NCBI RefSeq assembly: GCF_021272385.1
Contig: NZ_JAJSDZ010000005.1
Span: forward strand, 62,001 to 126,000
Origin: Vibrio salinus
GTDB taxonomy: Bacteria; Pseudomonadota; Gammaproteobacteria; Enterobacterales; Vibrionaceae
DNA: 64,000 nt
Direction of reading: 5' to 3'
The position numbers and the translations under genes are program-made. The notes below the pieces were generated by a model. That model did no database searches. It was not told the origin of the DNA and was given only the letters and a program-made list of their open reading frames with translations. Positions 37,431-47,165 of this stretch are shown piece by piece. The stretch's first letter is position 1. Each line of letters begins with the position of its first letter.

Positions 37431-37456
37431 GTAAGTATTGGAGTCCGATGTTTTAG

Positions 37457-38053
<597 letters not shown>

Positions 38054-38233
38054 TTAATGAGTGATTAATGTAGAGCAAATTGCTTCGACAAATTTTAATG
38101 AGTTTCACAGCACATAATAAGACAGGTAAATCGCTTGACTTATTCAAAAATTTCGAACAGGACTGGGGTCTGTGGTTCTTCCATGATTGTGATACAATCC
38201 GCGGCAATAACAAAATAGTGATAATGATTAGGA

Positions 38234-41200
38234 ATGGCTTTGACTTCTTCTTCCTCAACTATGCCTGGAACACCAGATTCAAAATCAAATACAAAACAAC
38301 AACTTTTATCTGCAGTAAATGAATGTGCCATAAAAGACAGGCGCCGGATAGAAAAGCGGATTTCCGGAGCGTCAAAAATTAAAAATACCGATGCAAAGAA
38401 CGCTGTATTTGATGAAATAGCCTTGGATATTGCCCGTTCGATGTCGATAGTACAGAATCGTCTGAGTACCGGCTTAAAAATAGATTATCCCGAAATACTG
38501 CCTGTTAGTCAGAAAAAAGAAGATATTTCAGATGCCATTGCTAATAATCAGGTTGTCATTATTGCCGGTGAGACGGGTTCCGGTAAAACCACCCAGTTAC
38601 CAAAAATGTGTTTAGAACTGGGATTGGGTAAATACGGTTTAATAGGTCATACTCAGCCAAGGAGACTGGCAGCCCGTTCCGTTGCCGCCCGTATCGCCGA
38701 GGAAACTCAGACTCAAATGGGATCCGCGGTCGGCTATAAAGTCAGATTTTCCGATCAGGTGTCTGAACACACCCGGATAAAACTTATGACAGACGGTATT
38801 CTGCTGGCAGAGATTCAGCATGATCGGTTTCTGTCTCAGTATGACACGATTATTATTGACGAAGCCCATGAACGCAGTCTGAACATCGATTTTATTCTTG
38901 GCTACCTCAAACAGCTATTGCCGCGTCGGCCGGATCTCAAGATTATTATCACATCGGCTACCATCGATCCTGAACGTTTTTCCAAACATTTTAATAATGC
39001 TCCAATTATTGAAGTATCAGGAAGAACATACCCAGTTGATACCCGCTACAGACCCCTTGCACAAGAAAATGATCACGACAGAGATGAACTTCAGGGAATT
39101 ATCGAAGCAGTTGATGAGCTGTGCGATGAGGGGCTGGGTGATATCCTCATTTTTATGAATGGTGAGAGGGAAATTCGTGATACTGCAGATGCCTTGAATA
39201 AACAAAAGTTAAGGGATACCGAAATTGTCCCTTTATATGCACGCTTATCAGCGGGAGAACAAAATAAAATCTTTCAGCCTCATGCCGGACGTCGTATTGT
39301 TCTTTCGACTAACGTAGCTGAAACATCACTGACAGTACCTGGAATTAAATATGTAATAGACCCGGGAACAGCCAGAATCAGTCGCTACAGTTACCGTACA
39401 AAAGTTCAACGTCTTCCTATAGAGCCGATTTCTCAGGCCAGCGCCAATCAGAGAAAGGGGCGTTGCGGACGTGTGGAAGCGGGGATCTGTATCCGGCTGT
39501 ATTCCGAAGAGGATTTTCTTGGTCGTCCTGAGTTTACTGATCCTGAAATTTTACGAACCAATCTGGCGTCTGTTATTTTGCAAATGACAGCATTAGGGCT
39601 GGGCGATATTTCGGCGTTTCCTTTTGTTGAAGCGCCGGATAAGCGCAACATTCAGGATGGTGTGCGACTTCTTGAAGAGTTAGGGGCGATTAACCCTGAC
39701 ATATCAAACCCCAAAAAACGGTTAACTGAAACCGGCAGGCAGTTATCACGGTTACCGATTGATCCCCGGCTGGCCAGAATGGTGCTTGACGCCCCTAAGT
39801 ATGGCTGTCTGAAAGAGATCATGGTGATTGCTTCTGCGTTATCCATTCAGGACCCAAGAGAAAGACCTTCTGAGAAAAAACAATCGGCGGATGATAAGCA
39901 CCGGCGTTTTTTCCATGATGACTCCGATTTTATGACCTTTGTGAATCTATGGGACTACTTAAAGAAACAACAAAAAGCATTAAGTGGTAATCAATTCCGT
40001 AAGCAGTGTAAACAAGAATATCTGAATTACATGCGGGTCAGGGAATGGCAGGATATTTACTTACAGCTTCATCAATCAATGAGAGAGCTGGGATTCAAAT
40101 TAAATGATGAACCGGGCAGTTATCATGGGGTCCATGTTTCGATTCTGGCCGGATTGCTTTCCCATGTCGGATTAAAAGATCAGGAGAAAAGCGAATATCA
40201 GGGCGCCAGAAATGCCCGGTTTAGTATTTTCCCGGCGTCTGGTCAATTCAAAAAGCAACCTAAATGGGTGATGGCGGCCGAACTGGTCGAAACCTCAAAA
40301 CTGTGGGCCAGAGAGGTGGCAAAAATTCAGCCGGAATGGATTGAACCCATTGCCGGACATTTAATAAAACGCAGTTACAGCGAGCCCCACTGGTCTAAGA
40401 AAAGAGCAGCGGTCATGGCATACGAGAAAGTCACGCTATATGGTATGCCGATCGTAGCGAAGCGTTTGGTGAATTATGGAGCCATTGACCCCTTAGTGTG
40501 TCGTGAAATTTTCATAAGAAGTGCGCTGGTCGAAGGGGAGTGGGAAACAAAGCACGCCTTTTTCCGGAAGAACCGTAAGTTGCTTCAGGAAGTGGAAGAA
40601 CTCGAAAATAAAAGCCGCCGACGGGATATTCTGGTGGATGATGAGGATCTCTATCAGTTTTATGACCAAAGAGTCGGAACCGACGTCGTTTCCGGTCGGC
40701 ATTTTGATACGTGGTGGAAAAAAGCAAGCCAGAAGACTCCTGACTTACTCAACTTTGAAAAAGAACAGCTCTTTAAAGGCGATGCCAGCCATGTCACTGA
40801 ACTGGATTATCCAAATTTCTGGCACCAGAATGGCGTTAAATTAAAATTGAGTTATCAGTTTGAACCCGGCGATGATAGTGACGGTGTCACGGCTCACATT
40901 CCGTTACCGGTTCTCAATCAGGTGGAGCCGGATGGCTTTGACTGGCAAATTCCCGGGCTGCGGCATGAATTAGTGGTCAGCCTGATTAAATGTCTGCCTA
41001 AATCGTTGCGGAAAAATTTTGTTCCGGCACCAAATTATGCTGATGCCTTTCTGGCCCGGGTCAAACCAATGAGTGCTCCGCTTTTGGATGCGTTAGAAAA
41101 AGAATTACGTCGCATGACCGGTGTCGAGATTCGTCGGGATGACTGGAATATCAGTCAGGTTCCTGAGCATTTGAAAATATCATTCAGGGCGGTGGATCAC

Positions 41201-42163
41201 CGGAACAGAAAACTCAAAGAGAATAAAAACCTTTATGAATTAAAAGAAAGCCTGAAAAGTAAAGTGAAAGAAACGTTATCACAGGTGGCTGATGACGATA
41301 TCGAACAAAAAGATTTGCATACCTGGAGTTTCGGAGAATTGCCTAAAGTGTATCAGCAGAAAAAAGGCGGGTTTGATGTCAAAGCCTATCCGGCGATTGT
41401 TGATGCCAAAAGCAGTGTTTCTATCCAGTTATTTGAAACCGAAGAAGAACAGTTGTCGGTAATGAAACAGGGGCAAAGACGGTTGATTTTGCTAAACGTC
41501 CCATCACCGATTAAATACCTTCACGAAAAGTTACCGAATAAATCAAAACTTGGGCTGTATTTTAATCCCTATGGCAAAGTATTGGATTTAATCGACGATT
41601 GCATTGCCTGCGGAGTAGACAAACTACTTGAGGAAAAAGGAGGCGTCGTCTGGAACCCGGATGAGTTTGAATCGATTAAAGAGTTTGTCCGTGCCGAACT
41701 GGGCGATACCGTTGTCGATGTTGCCCGTCAGGTTGAGCAAATTCTGACAACGGCTTTTTCTATCAATAAAAAGTTAAAAGGAAAAATTGATTTCACAATG
41801 GCATTTGCGTTATCCGATATTAAAGCTCAGGTCGAAGGACTGATATACAAAGGATTCGCGACGGATTGTGGCTGGAAACGGTTGCCGGATATTAATCGCT
41901 ACCTGAAGGCCGTGGAGCGACGTCTGGAAAAATTGCCGATTGACCCAAATAAAGACCGACTTCACATGTTGAAGATAGAAAGTGTCACTAATCAATATAA
42001 AGAACTATTAAATAAAGTACCGGCTGGAGTTTCCGTACCTGAAAACATTAAAGAAATCCGCTGGATGATTGAAGAACTTCGGGTCAGTTATTTTGCTCAG
42101 CAATTAGGAACACCATATCCGGTTTCGGATAAACGTGTGATTCATGCCATAGATGCTTTATAG
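38234..42163 (+). CDS. hrpA: ATP-dependent RNA helicase HrpA
   Basis: Large DEAH-box helicase of 1309 residues (E. coli HrpA 1300), linked to mRNA processing and rescue of stalled or collided ribosomes. Walker A is GETGSGKTTQ near residue 112, DEAH at IIIDEAHERS near 208, then SAT, and motif VI QRKGRCGR near 405. The HA2/OB-fold region and the long DUF3418 C-terminal part follow. The N-terminal KNTDAKNAVFDEIA segment matches the E. coli protein. Start ATG 38234 has AGGA directly adjoining, which is too close; ATG 38261 is an alternative, so the start is unsure. Confidence 0.95.
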   Translation: MALTSSSSTMPGTPDSKSNTKQQLLSAVNECAIKDRRRIEKRISGASKIKNTDAKNAVFDEIALDIARSMSIVQNRLSTGLKIDYPEILPVSQKKEDISDAIANNQVVIIAGETGSGKTTQLPKMCLELGLGKYGLIGHTQPRRLAARSVAARIAEETQTQMGSAVGYKVRFSDQVSEHTRIKLMTDGILLAEIQHDRFLSQYDTIIIDEAHERSLNIDFILGYLKQLLPRRPDLKIIITSATIDPERFSKHFNNAPIIEVSGRTYPVDTRYRPLAQENDHDRDELQGIIEAVDELCDEGLGDILIFMNGEREIRDTADALNKQKLRDTEIVPLYARLSAGEQNKIFQPHAGRRIVLSTNVAETSLTVPGIKYVIDPGTARISRYSYRTKVQRLPIEPISQASANQRKGRCGRVEAGICIRLYSEEDFLGRPEFTDPEILRTNLASVILQMTALGLGDISAFPFVEAPDKRNIQDGVRLLEELGAINPDISNPKKRLTETGRQLSRLPIDPRLARMVLDAPKYGCLKEIMVIASALSIQDPRERPSEKKQSADDKHRRFFHDDSDFMTFVNLWDYLKKQQKALSGNQFRKQCKQEYLNYMRVREWQDIYLQLHQSMRELGFKLNDEPGSYHGVHVSILAGLLSHVGLKDQEKSEYQGARNARFSIFPASGQFKKQPKWVMAAELVETSKLWAREVAKIQPEWIEPIAGHLIKRSYSEPHWSKKRAAVMAYEKVTLYGMPIVAKRLVNYGAIDPLVCREIFIRSALVEGEWETKHAFFRKNRKLLQEVEELENKSRRRDILVDDEDLYQFYDQRVGTDVVSGRHFDTWWKKASQKTPDLLNFEKEQLFKGDASHVTELDYPNFWHQNGVKLKLSYQFEPGDDSDGVTAHIPLPVLNQVEPDGFDWQIPGLRHELVVSLIKCLPKSLRKNFVPAPNYADAFLARVKPMSAPLLDALEKELRRMTGVEIRRDDWNISQVPEHLKISFRAVDHRNRKLKENKNLYELKESLKSKVKETLSQVADDDIEQKDLHTWSFGELPKVYQQKKGGFDVKAYPAIVDAKSSVSIQLFETEEEQLSVMKQGQRRLILLNVPSPIKYLHEKLPNKSKLGLYFNPYGKVLDLIDDCIACGVDKLLEEKGGVVWNPDEFESIKEFVRAELGDTVVDVARQVEQILTTAFSINKKLKGKIDFTMAFALSDIKAQVEGLIYKGFATDCGWKRLPDINRYLKAVERRLEKLPIDPNKDRLHMLKIESVTNQYKELLNKVPAGVSVPENIKEIRWMIEELRVSYFAQQLGTPYPVSDKRVIHAIDAL

Positions 42164-42271
42164 GCATAAATTTTGCTGGACAAGCAATAATCTGGGAAAT
42201 CTTTTCTCTGGTGGCAAACTGTTGCCGTCCCTGCTTACATCGGTCGGTAATAGATAAGTAGATAGGGGCAA

Positions 42272-42757
42272 ATGATGAAAAAATTACTCGCAGGGCTTGC
42301 ATTAGCAATTATTGCTACATCGGCTAACGCGGATTCACTGATTTATGGTGGTGCATCTGTCGGTCAGTCTAATTATAAAGGCGACCATGGAACGACGTAT
42401 TCCGTTCATGTCGGGACCGGACTTTTACCTTTTATCGGAATCGAAGGGGGGATTACCCGTTTTGAAGAACTGGATACCTCTCCAGGGCAAAGAACGGAAG
42501 CAAATACTGCCTATCTTGCGCTGACTCCTAGTATTGATTTAGGTCCATTAAGGTTATACGCAACAGGTGGATTACATAAATGGGATGAAAAAGTGAATGG
42601 TGCTAAAGTCGACGATGGCGTTGACCTTATGTATGGGATAGGGGCCGAATATTTTATCAGTGGTCCAATTTCAATCGGAGCAAGTTATCAGCTGTATGAA
42701 ATGGATGATGATAATATGGGTACTTTTATGCTCAATGGTACATTCCACTTCTTATAA
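42272..42757 (+). CDS. Small outer-membrane beta-barrel protein
   Basis: A 161-residue exported protein. A signal peptide of about 21 residues ends in ATSANA-DS. The mature part alternates in beta strands (LIYGGASVGQSNY, GIGAEYFISG, SIGASYQLYEM) and ends in FHFL, as in eight-stranded OmpA/OmpW-like barrels. AGGGG lies upstream of ATG 42272 and also of ATG 42275 at better spacing. The upstream gap contains an imperfect dyad (GGCAAAC/GTTGCC). Function unknown. Confidence 0.82.
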   Translation: MMKKLLAGLALAIIATSANADSLIYGGASVGQSNYKGDHGTTYSVHVGTGLLPFIGIEGGITRFEELDTSPGQRTEANTAYLALTPSIDLGPLRLYATGGLHKWDEKVNGAKVDDGVDLMYGIGAEYFISGPISIGASYQLYEMDDDNMGTFMLNGTFHFL

Positions 42758-43307
42758 CTCATTTAGCAACTATCCATTTCAGCGTGAAAAAGGAAATCAT
42801 CCATTCTCACGCTACCTAATCTCTTCTGTATTTTAGACAAAACCTAAATTTGGTTATTTCTTATGCTGTATATCTTCCTCTGATATTTCGTATTTAAAGT
42901 ATCATTTTCAACCGACAATACAATACTGTGGTGAATGTTAATGATTTATTGAATCCACACATATGATATAATCAATCATTTACACATCAACTGGCATATG
43001 AAACAAAAGTTTCATTTTACCCATCATGAATTGCTACATTTTGCGAAAAAGGCCATTTTTTGAAATGTTATACATCAATAGAGGCCATTAATTTCTAAAA
43101 AATGATATAAATATTCTAAAAATCATTAATAATTGAATAAAAATGTGACCTGCATCGATTGTTCTAAATCAATAATAAGGTAAGTTGTTGCTCGAGGATA
43201 TTTCATAGAAGCAAGCGAAGTTAAATTGGGGTAAACGGATAATCTCAATACGCTTACCTATATGAACAATCTGATAACAATGTCTCAAAGATTAAGGTGA
43301 ATAAAGA
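42758..43307. promoter_or_regulatory. 550-base AT-rich regulatory region before the aldehyde dehydrogenase
   Basis: No coding frame is convincing here. It contains two AGGCCATT copies about 40 bases apart (near 43050 and 43081), near-direct repeats TTCTAAAAAATGATATAAAT and ATTCTAAAAATCATTAATAA (about 43092-43134), a CRP-like left half AAATGTGA near 43141 and, at 43230-43258, a 5'UTR hairpin GGTAAACG / CGCTTACC (one mismatch). It looks like the promoter and operator region of a regulated, strongly expressed gene. Which regulators act is not known. Confidence 0.5.
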
Positions 43308-44822
43308 ATGTCAGATAACACACCTAAAAAGCTCAAATATTACGCTGCAGGATGGAAAGAATCCAAAACTACTGAGTATATGGATGTCTTTAACCCTTCA
43401 ACAGGTGAAGTGATTGCCCTAGCTCCAAAATGTACTGTTGATGAAGTTGAAGAAGCAATTTCTACAGCTAAAACAGCATTTGAAAGTTGGAAGGAAGTAC
43501 CACCAAGCAAACGTGCTCAAGTTTTATTTAAAATGAAAGCTCTTTTAGATGCTCACTTAGATGAGTTAACTGAGCTTGTTGCAACTGAAAACGGTAAATG
43601 TTGGAATGAAGCTAAAGGTGACGTATTAAAAGTTACTGAAGTAGTTGAATTTGCCGCTGGTGTTCCTCATTTGATGAAAGGCGATTCTTTGATGCAGGTA
43701 AGTCGTGGCTACGACACTGTTCAGTTCAAAGAACCTATGGGTGTTTTTGCTGGTATCGCACCATGGAACTTTCCTGCAATGATCCCAATGGGATGGATGG
43801 CTCCAATGGCCATCGCAACTGGTAACTCTTTAGTTATTAAAGCAGCAAGTTTCGTACCACAAACCGCTATCCGTATTCTTGAATTATGGGAAGAAGCTGG
43901 TCTTCCAAAAGGTGTTCTTAACCTTGTAACTTGTTCAAGACACGAATCTGAATTGCTTTTAAGACACCCTGATATTAAAGGTGTATCTTTCGTCGGTTCT
44001 ACTAAAGTTGGTTTGCATATCTATGCTACAGCTGCTGCAAATGGTAAGCGTGTTCAGGCTTTGACTGAAGCGAAAAACCACGCACTGGTTCTTAAAGATG
44101 CTCACCTGCCACGTACCGTTGCTGGTATCATGAACTCTTCATTCGGTTGTGCTGGTGAACGTTGTATGGCGCTTCCAGTCATCTGTGTTGAAGAAGAAAT
44201 TGCAGACGATTTAATTGAGTTGCTTGTTGCTAAAATGAAAGAACTGAAAGTTGGCCCTGCAACAGATAAAACCAGCCAATTAGGTCCTGTCATTAATGCC
44301 GGCCATAAAGAATTCGTAACAAACTGGATTACGAAAGGTGTTGAAGAGGGTGCTAAACTTATTGTTGACGGACGTGATGTTAAAGTCGAAGGTCATGAAA
44401 ACGGCTTTTACGTAGGTCCTACTCTGTTTGACAACGTTACTCCAGAAATGGAAATTGGTCAGAAAGAAGTATTTGGTCCTGTTCTGTGTATCAAACGAGT
44501 TAAAGACTTCGACGACGGCCTTGCTCAAATGAATGCAAACGAATTTGCAAATGGTAGTGTGATTTATACTCAATCTGGCTACTATGCTCGTAAATTTGCT
44601 CGTTACACAGATGGTGGTCAGGTTGGTATCAACGTTGGTATTCCTGTACCAAATGGTATCTTTGGCTTTACTGGTCATAAAAACTCATTCTTCGGTGATT
44701 TACACGCAATGGGTACTGATGGTATTCGTTTCTTCACTGAGCTTAAATCAGTTACTTCAACTTGGTTTGACGAAGAAGAAGGTAAAAAACATACTACTTC
44801 AACATGGGATGGTACAATCTAA
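43308..44822 (+). CDS. mmsA: CoA-acylating (methylmalonate/malonate) semialdehyde dehydrogenase
   Basis: Aldehyde dehydrogenase of 504 residues in the MmsA/IolA group, which oxidises methylmalonate or malonate semialdehyde to propionyl- or acetyl-CoA. PMGVFAGIAPWNFPAMIPMG is the group's hallmark; the catalytic cysteine is in GCAGERCMA, and the usual general-base glutamate position reads asparagine (EAKNHALVL), as in CoA-acylating members. AAGGTG lies upstream of ATG 43308. Codon use is biased to optimal codons, suggesting high expression. It stands alone with a long upstream regulatory region and a strong terminator, without other valine, beta-alanine or inositol genes. Confidence 0.88.
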   Translation: MSDNTPKKLKYYAAGWKESKTTEYMDVFNPSTGEVIALAPKCTVDEVEEAISTAKTAFESWKEVPPSKRAQVLFKMKALLDAHLDELTELVATENGKCWNEAKGDVLKVTEVVEFAAGVPHLMKGDSLMQVSRGYDTVQFKEPMGVFAGIAPWNFPAMIPMGWMAPMAIATGNSLVIKAASFVPQTAIRILELWEEAGLPKGVLNLVTCSRHESELLLRHPDIKGVSFVGSTKVGLHIYATAAANGKRVQALTEAKNHALVLKDAHLPRTVAGIMNSSFGCAGERCMALPVICVEEEIADDLIELLVAKMKELKVGPATDKTSQLGPVINAGHKEFVTNWITKGVEEGAKLIVDGRDVKVEGHENGFYVGPTLFDNVTPEMEIGQKEVFGPVLCIKRVKDFDDGLAQMNANEFANGSVIYTQSGYYARKFARYTDGGQVGINVGIPVPNGIFGFTGHKNSFFGDLHAMGTDGIRFFTELKSVTSTWFDEEEGKKHTTSTWDGTI

Positions 44823-44857
44823 TCAATCGCTGATTAGTAAATACCTTTATGTTGCTA

Positions 44858-44886
44858 AAAGCCTGATTTTCATCAGGCTTTTTTAT
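44858..44886 (+). terminator. Intrinsic terminator of the aldehyde dehydrogenase gene
   Basis: AAAGCCTGAT, loop TTTC, ATCAGGCTTT and a T run. A 10-bp stem with a U tract about 35 bases after the stop codon: a strong Rho-independent terminator, also usable on the opposite strand for the convergent antiporter. Confidence 0.92.
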
Positions 44887-44895
44887 GTTCAGAAG

Positions 44896-46068
44896 TTATC
44901 GAAGTTCGTTTGCTTTATGTAAATTCCAATGGGTAATTGGCGGGCCAAATACTTCAAACAGAACTGTGGTCGATACTGCAACAGAAAGAATAATATCAGC
45001 CAGTTCAGGAAACTGTTCACTAGCTAATAATGCCATTCCAATCGCAACACCAGCCTGAGGCAGCAAACACCCACCTAAATGTCGAATGATGATTGGTTGG
45101 GATTTAACCAAAACCGAAAATAATCTTGCTCCGAGAATTTTCCCCAATGTTCTGGCAACGATATAACCTAAAATGATCAAAATAAGAGGATTTAACGTCG
45201 ATAAATCAAGAGAAATTCCAGAAAGAATGAAAAAAATCACCAAGAATGGCTCACTTACGGTTTCGATATCGTAAAATGGTCTTTCGACATGCTTCGCTTT
45301 TTTAGATACGGTTGCTCCCAACATCATACAGGCAAGCAAATATGAAACATGCAGATAAATCGCAGCACCGCCACATATAAAAACAAATCCCATCGCTTCA
45401 ACGATAGTTGGCTCACCGGCCCGGTTCCTCCCGATAAAATATGACATAGGAAGGCCAATAAGAAAACCTAATAACAGCGCACCTAATATTTCCCAGGCGG
45501 CTCCCATAATATAGGATAAGTCGTGTCCACCGTTATTGATGTTACCTGCAATGACAATGAGTAAACTGAATATAATAATTCCCCATGCATCATCAATTGC
45601 AACAACACTTTTCAACATTTTTGACAATGGACCTCTGGCTTTAAATTCCCGGACAACATCAATGGTAGCAGCAGGATCTGTTGCCGTTGAGATCCCGGCT
45701 AAAACCAAGGAAAGAATAGGATTAGATGAAATTAATAATACGAAAAGAAAAACAAAGATAGCGGGTACAAGAGACACGCCCAGAGAAATAAGCAAAATAT
45801 GCCATCGCTGAGAAACAATGTCTCTTCCGGCAAAACTTTCACCCAATAAAAACCCCACCATAGCAAGTGCCAGATGGGAAACAGTACCAAAATATTGGGC
45901 AAATTCTTCAGGTATCAAATTAAATCCGGCCGGGCCGGAAATAACCCCTATACACAATAAAATAGTAACTCTGGGAATATGTGCTTTCGAACTGATAATA
46001 TGAGCTGTCCAGCCAGTTAAAAACAGAAGACCCAATATAAGCAATTCAGGTATTTTTTCAGGAAACAT
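44896..46068 (-). CDS. CPA-family cation:proton antiporter
   Basis: A 390-residue membrane protein with about 11-12 hydrophobic segments and the Na+/H+ exchanger fold. Key residues are in ATDPAATIDVVREF and the VVAIDDAWGIIIFS segment, whose paired aspartates form the ion-binding site of CPA transporters. There is no cytoplasmic RCK/TrkA domain, unlike the second antiporter at the right edge. It would extrude Na+ or K+ in exchange for protons. No Shine-Dalgarno is visible before ATG 46068. Confidence 0.9.
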   Translation of the reverse strand: MFPEKIPELLILGLLFLTGWTAHIISSKAHIPRVTILLCIGVISGPAGFNLIPEEFAQYFGTVSHLALAMVGFLLGESFAGRDIVSQRWHILLISLGVSLVPAIFVFLFVLLISSNPILSLVLAGISTATDPAATIDVVREFKARGPLSKMLKSVVAIDDAWGIIIFSLLIVIAGNINNGGHDLSYIMGAAWEILGALLLGFLIGLPMSYFIGRNRAGEPTIVEAMGFVFICGGAAIYLHVSYLLACMMLGATVSKKAKHVERPFYDIETVSEPFLVIFFILSGISLDLSTLNPLILIILGYIVARTLGKILGARLFSVLVKSQPIIIRHLGGCLLPQAGVAIGMALLASEQFPELADIILSVAVSTTVLFEVFGPPITHWNLHKANELR

Positions 46069-46226
46069 ATCATCATAATTCTTTTAGCAGATATAATTTA
46101 AGCTTAAGACATATGTTGTATATGTATAGGGACTATTGGCCTTTTGCGTACACTTTTGCAGAAATTTGTACTCGAATAGGTCAATAAACGTCGAGAGATA
46201 TTAATGAGTAGCTAAAAATTGACGTA

Positions 46227-47021
46227 TCAGAATTGAAATTTTACTGCTGGCCAGTTTGAGCAAAAATTATTCGAATCAGAGGTATAAACCTCTTTACAAT
46301 AATGCATTATAGTCCCGTCTTTTTTCATTTCCTGAAGTGTATTTTCCATCGCAGGAACCATTTTCTTATGTTTTTTATGGACATATGGATATAGAAACAC
46401 CGTTTGCATCATTGCAATTGGCTTAATATACCCACGAAATTCAGGATTTTTTAATACATTTTCCAACGCAACACCGTTTGTATGAATGAATATGTCAGTT
46501 CTTCTGTATTTAAGTTTGAGCAGCCCTTGTTCTGCATTAGTGACTGAACTCAGATTCGAGGATTTTACTCTGTTTTCAAGATTCATCCGGCTGGAAAGCA
46601 TGCCTCGCTGATATTCAACCGAATAACGGGTTCCTTCCAAGCTGTCCCATCCATTATTGATATTTATCTTTGAATTGATATGAGCGAAAGCAAGTAAGGT
46701 ACTCTGAATGATAGGGAAATCAACCCGTTGCTGATTTGTATATCGCTCACCGTACTCAAATATGCGTCCGAATTGACCATCCACTTTTCCGGAATTGGCA
46801 TCCTCAGATGCTCTCTTTAATGGCATGTTTACTATCTCAAGGGGAACCTCCATTCTTTCAAATAACTCAGTATAAATTTTGACCAGTAATTGCCTTTGTT
46901 TTGAACCTTCCGGTTGAATAGAAGCCAAGACAAAAGGTTCATTTATGGTCTTTTTTGCTGACACCATATCCGAAATAGCAAAACAGCAAATGAGTAAAAC
47001 AAGAGGACGGAATGCATTCAT
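46227..47021 (-). CDS. Periplasmic solute-binding-like protein (SBP_bac_3)
   Basis: A 264-residue exported protein. Its signal peptide, residues 1-22, ends near MVSA-KK. The mature part is a type II periplasmic binding fold of the amino-acid-binding family (GSKQRQLLVKIYTELFERM, TRYSVEYQRGMLSSRM). No permease or ATPase gene is nearby, so it may be a stand-alone sensor domain or a degenerate binding protein, common in marine gammaproteobacteria. Ligand unknown. Confidence 0.8.
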   Translation of the reverse strand: MNAFRPLVLLICCFAISDMVSAKKTINEPFVLASIQPEGSKQRQLLVKIYTELFERMEVPLEIVNMPLKRASEDANSGKVDGQFGRIFEYGERYTNQQRVDFPIIQSTLLAFAHINSKININNGWDSLEGTRYSVEYQRGMLSSRMNLENRVKSSNLSSVTNAEQGLLKLKYRRTDIFIHTNGVALENVLKNPEFRGYIKPIAMMQTVFLYPYVHKKHKKMVPAMENTLQEMKKDGTIMHYCKEVYTSDSNNFCSNWPAVKFQF

Positions 47022-47121
47022 TTATATACTTGCGACTCAATGGTGATTGATATCAGTATAGCTCAGTGTTTTGTAAGGCCCTTAATAAGAGCACAAATGC
47101 TCGGATAAAAATGAGGCTTAT

Positions 47122-47146
47122 AGGTGAGCTATTAAATCACTCACCT
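47122..47146 (-). terminator. Possible terminator hairpin after the carboxypeptidase gene
   Basis: AGGTGAG and CTCACCT pair around an 11-base loop just downstream of the M32 gene stop. The following tract on the minus strand is only AT-rich, so confidence is low. Confidence 0.35.
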
Positions 47147-47165
47147 GATAATTGTTATTGTTTGA

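Noticed and set aside
42213..42227. Second sigma-54-like sequence (TGGCAAACTGTTGCC) upstream of the small barrel protein
   Set aside because: The GG and GC elements are one base too close, and the sequence is better read as a dyad GGCAA/TTGCC.
43060..43082. FNR-like site TTGAA...ATCAA before the aldehyde dehydrogenase
   Set aside because: The half-sites are 9 bases apart instead of 4.
44280..44678. Long minus-strand frame (132 codons) within the aldehyde dehydrogenase gene
   Set aside because: It lies wholly inside a well-supported enzyme gene, without Shine-Dalgarno or recognisable domain.
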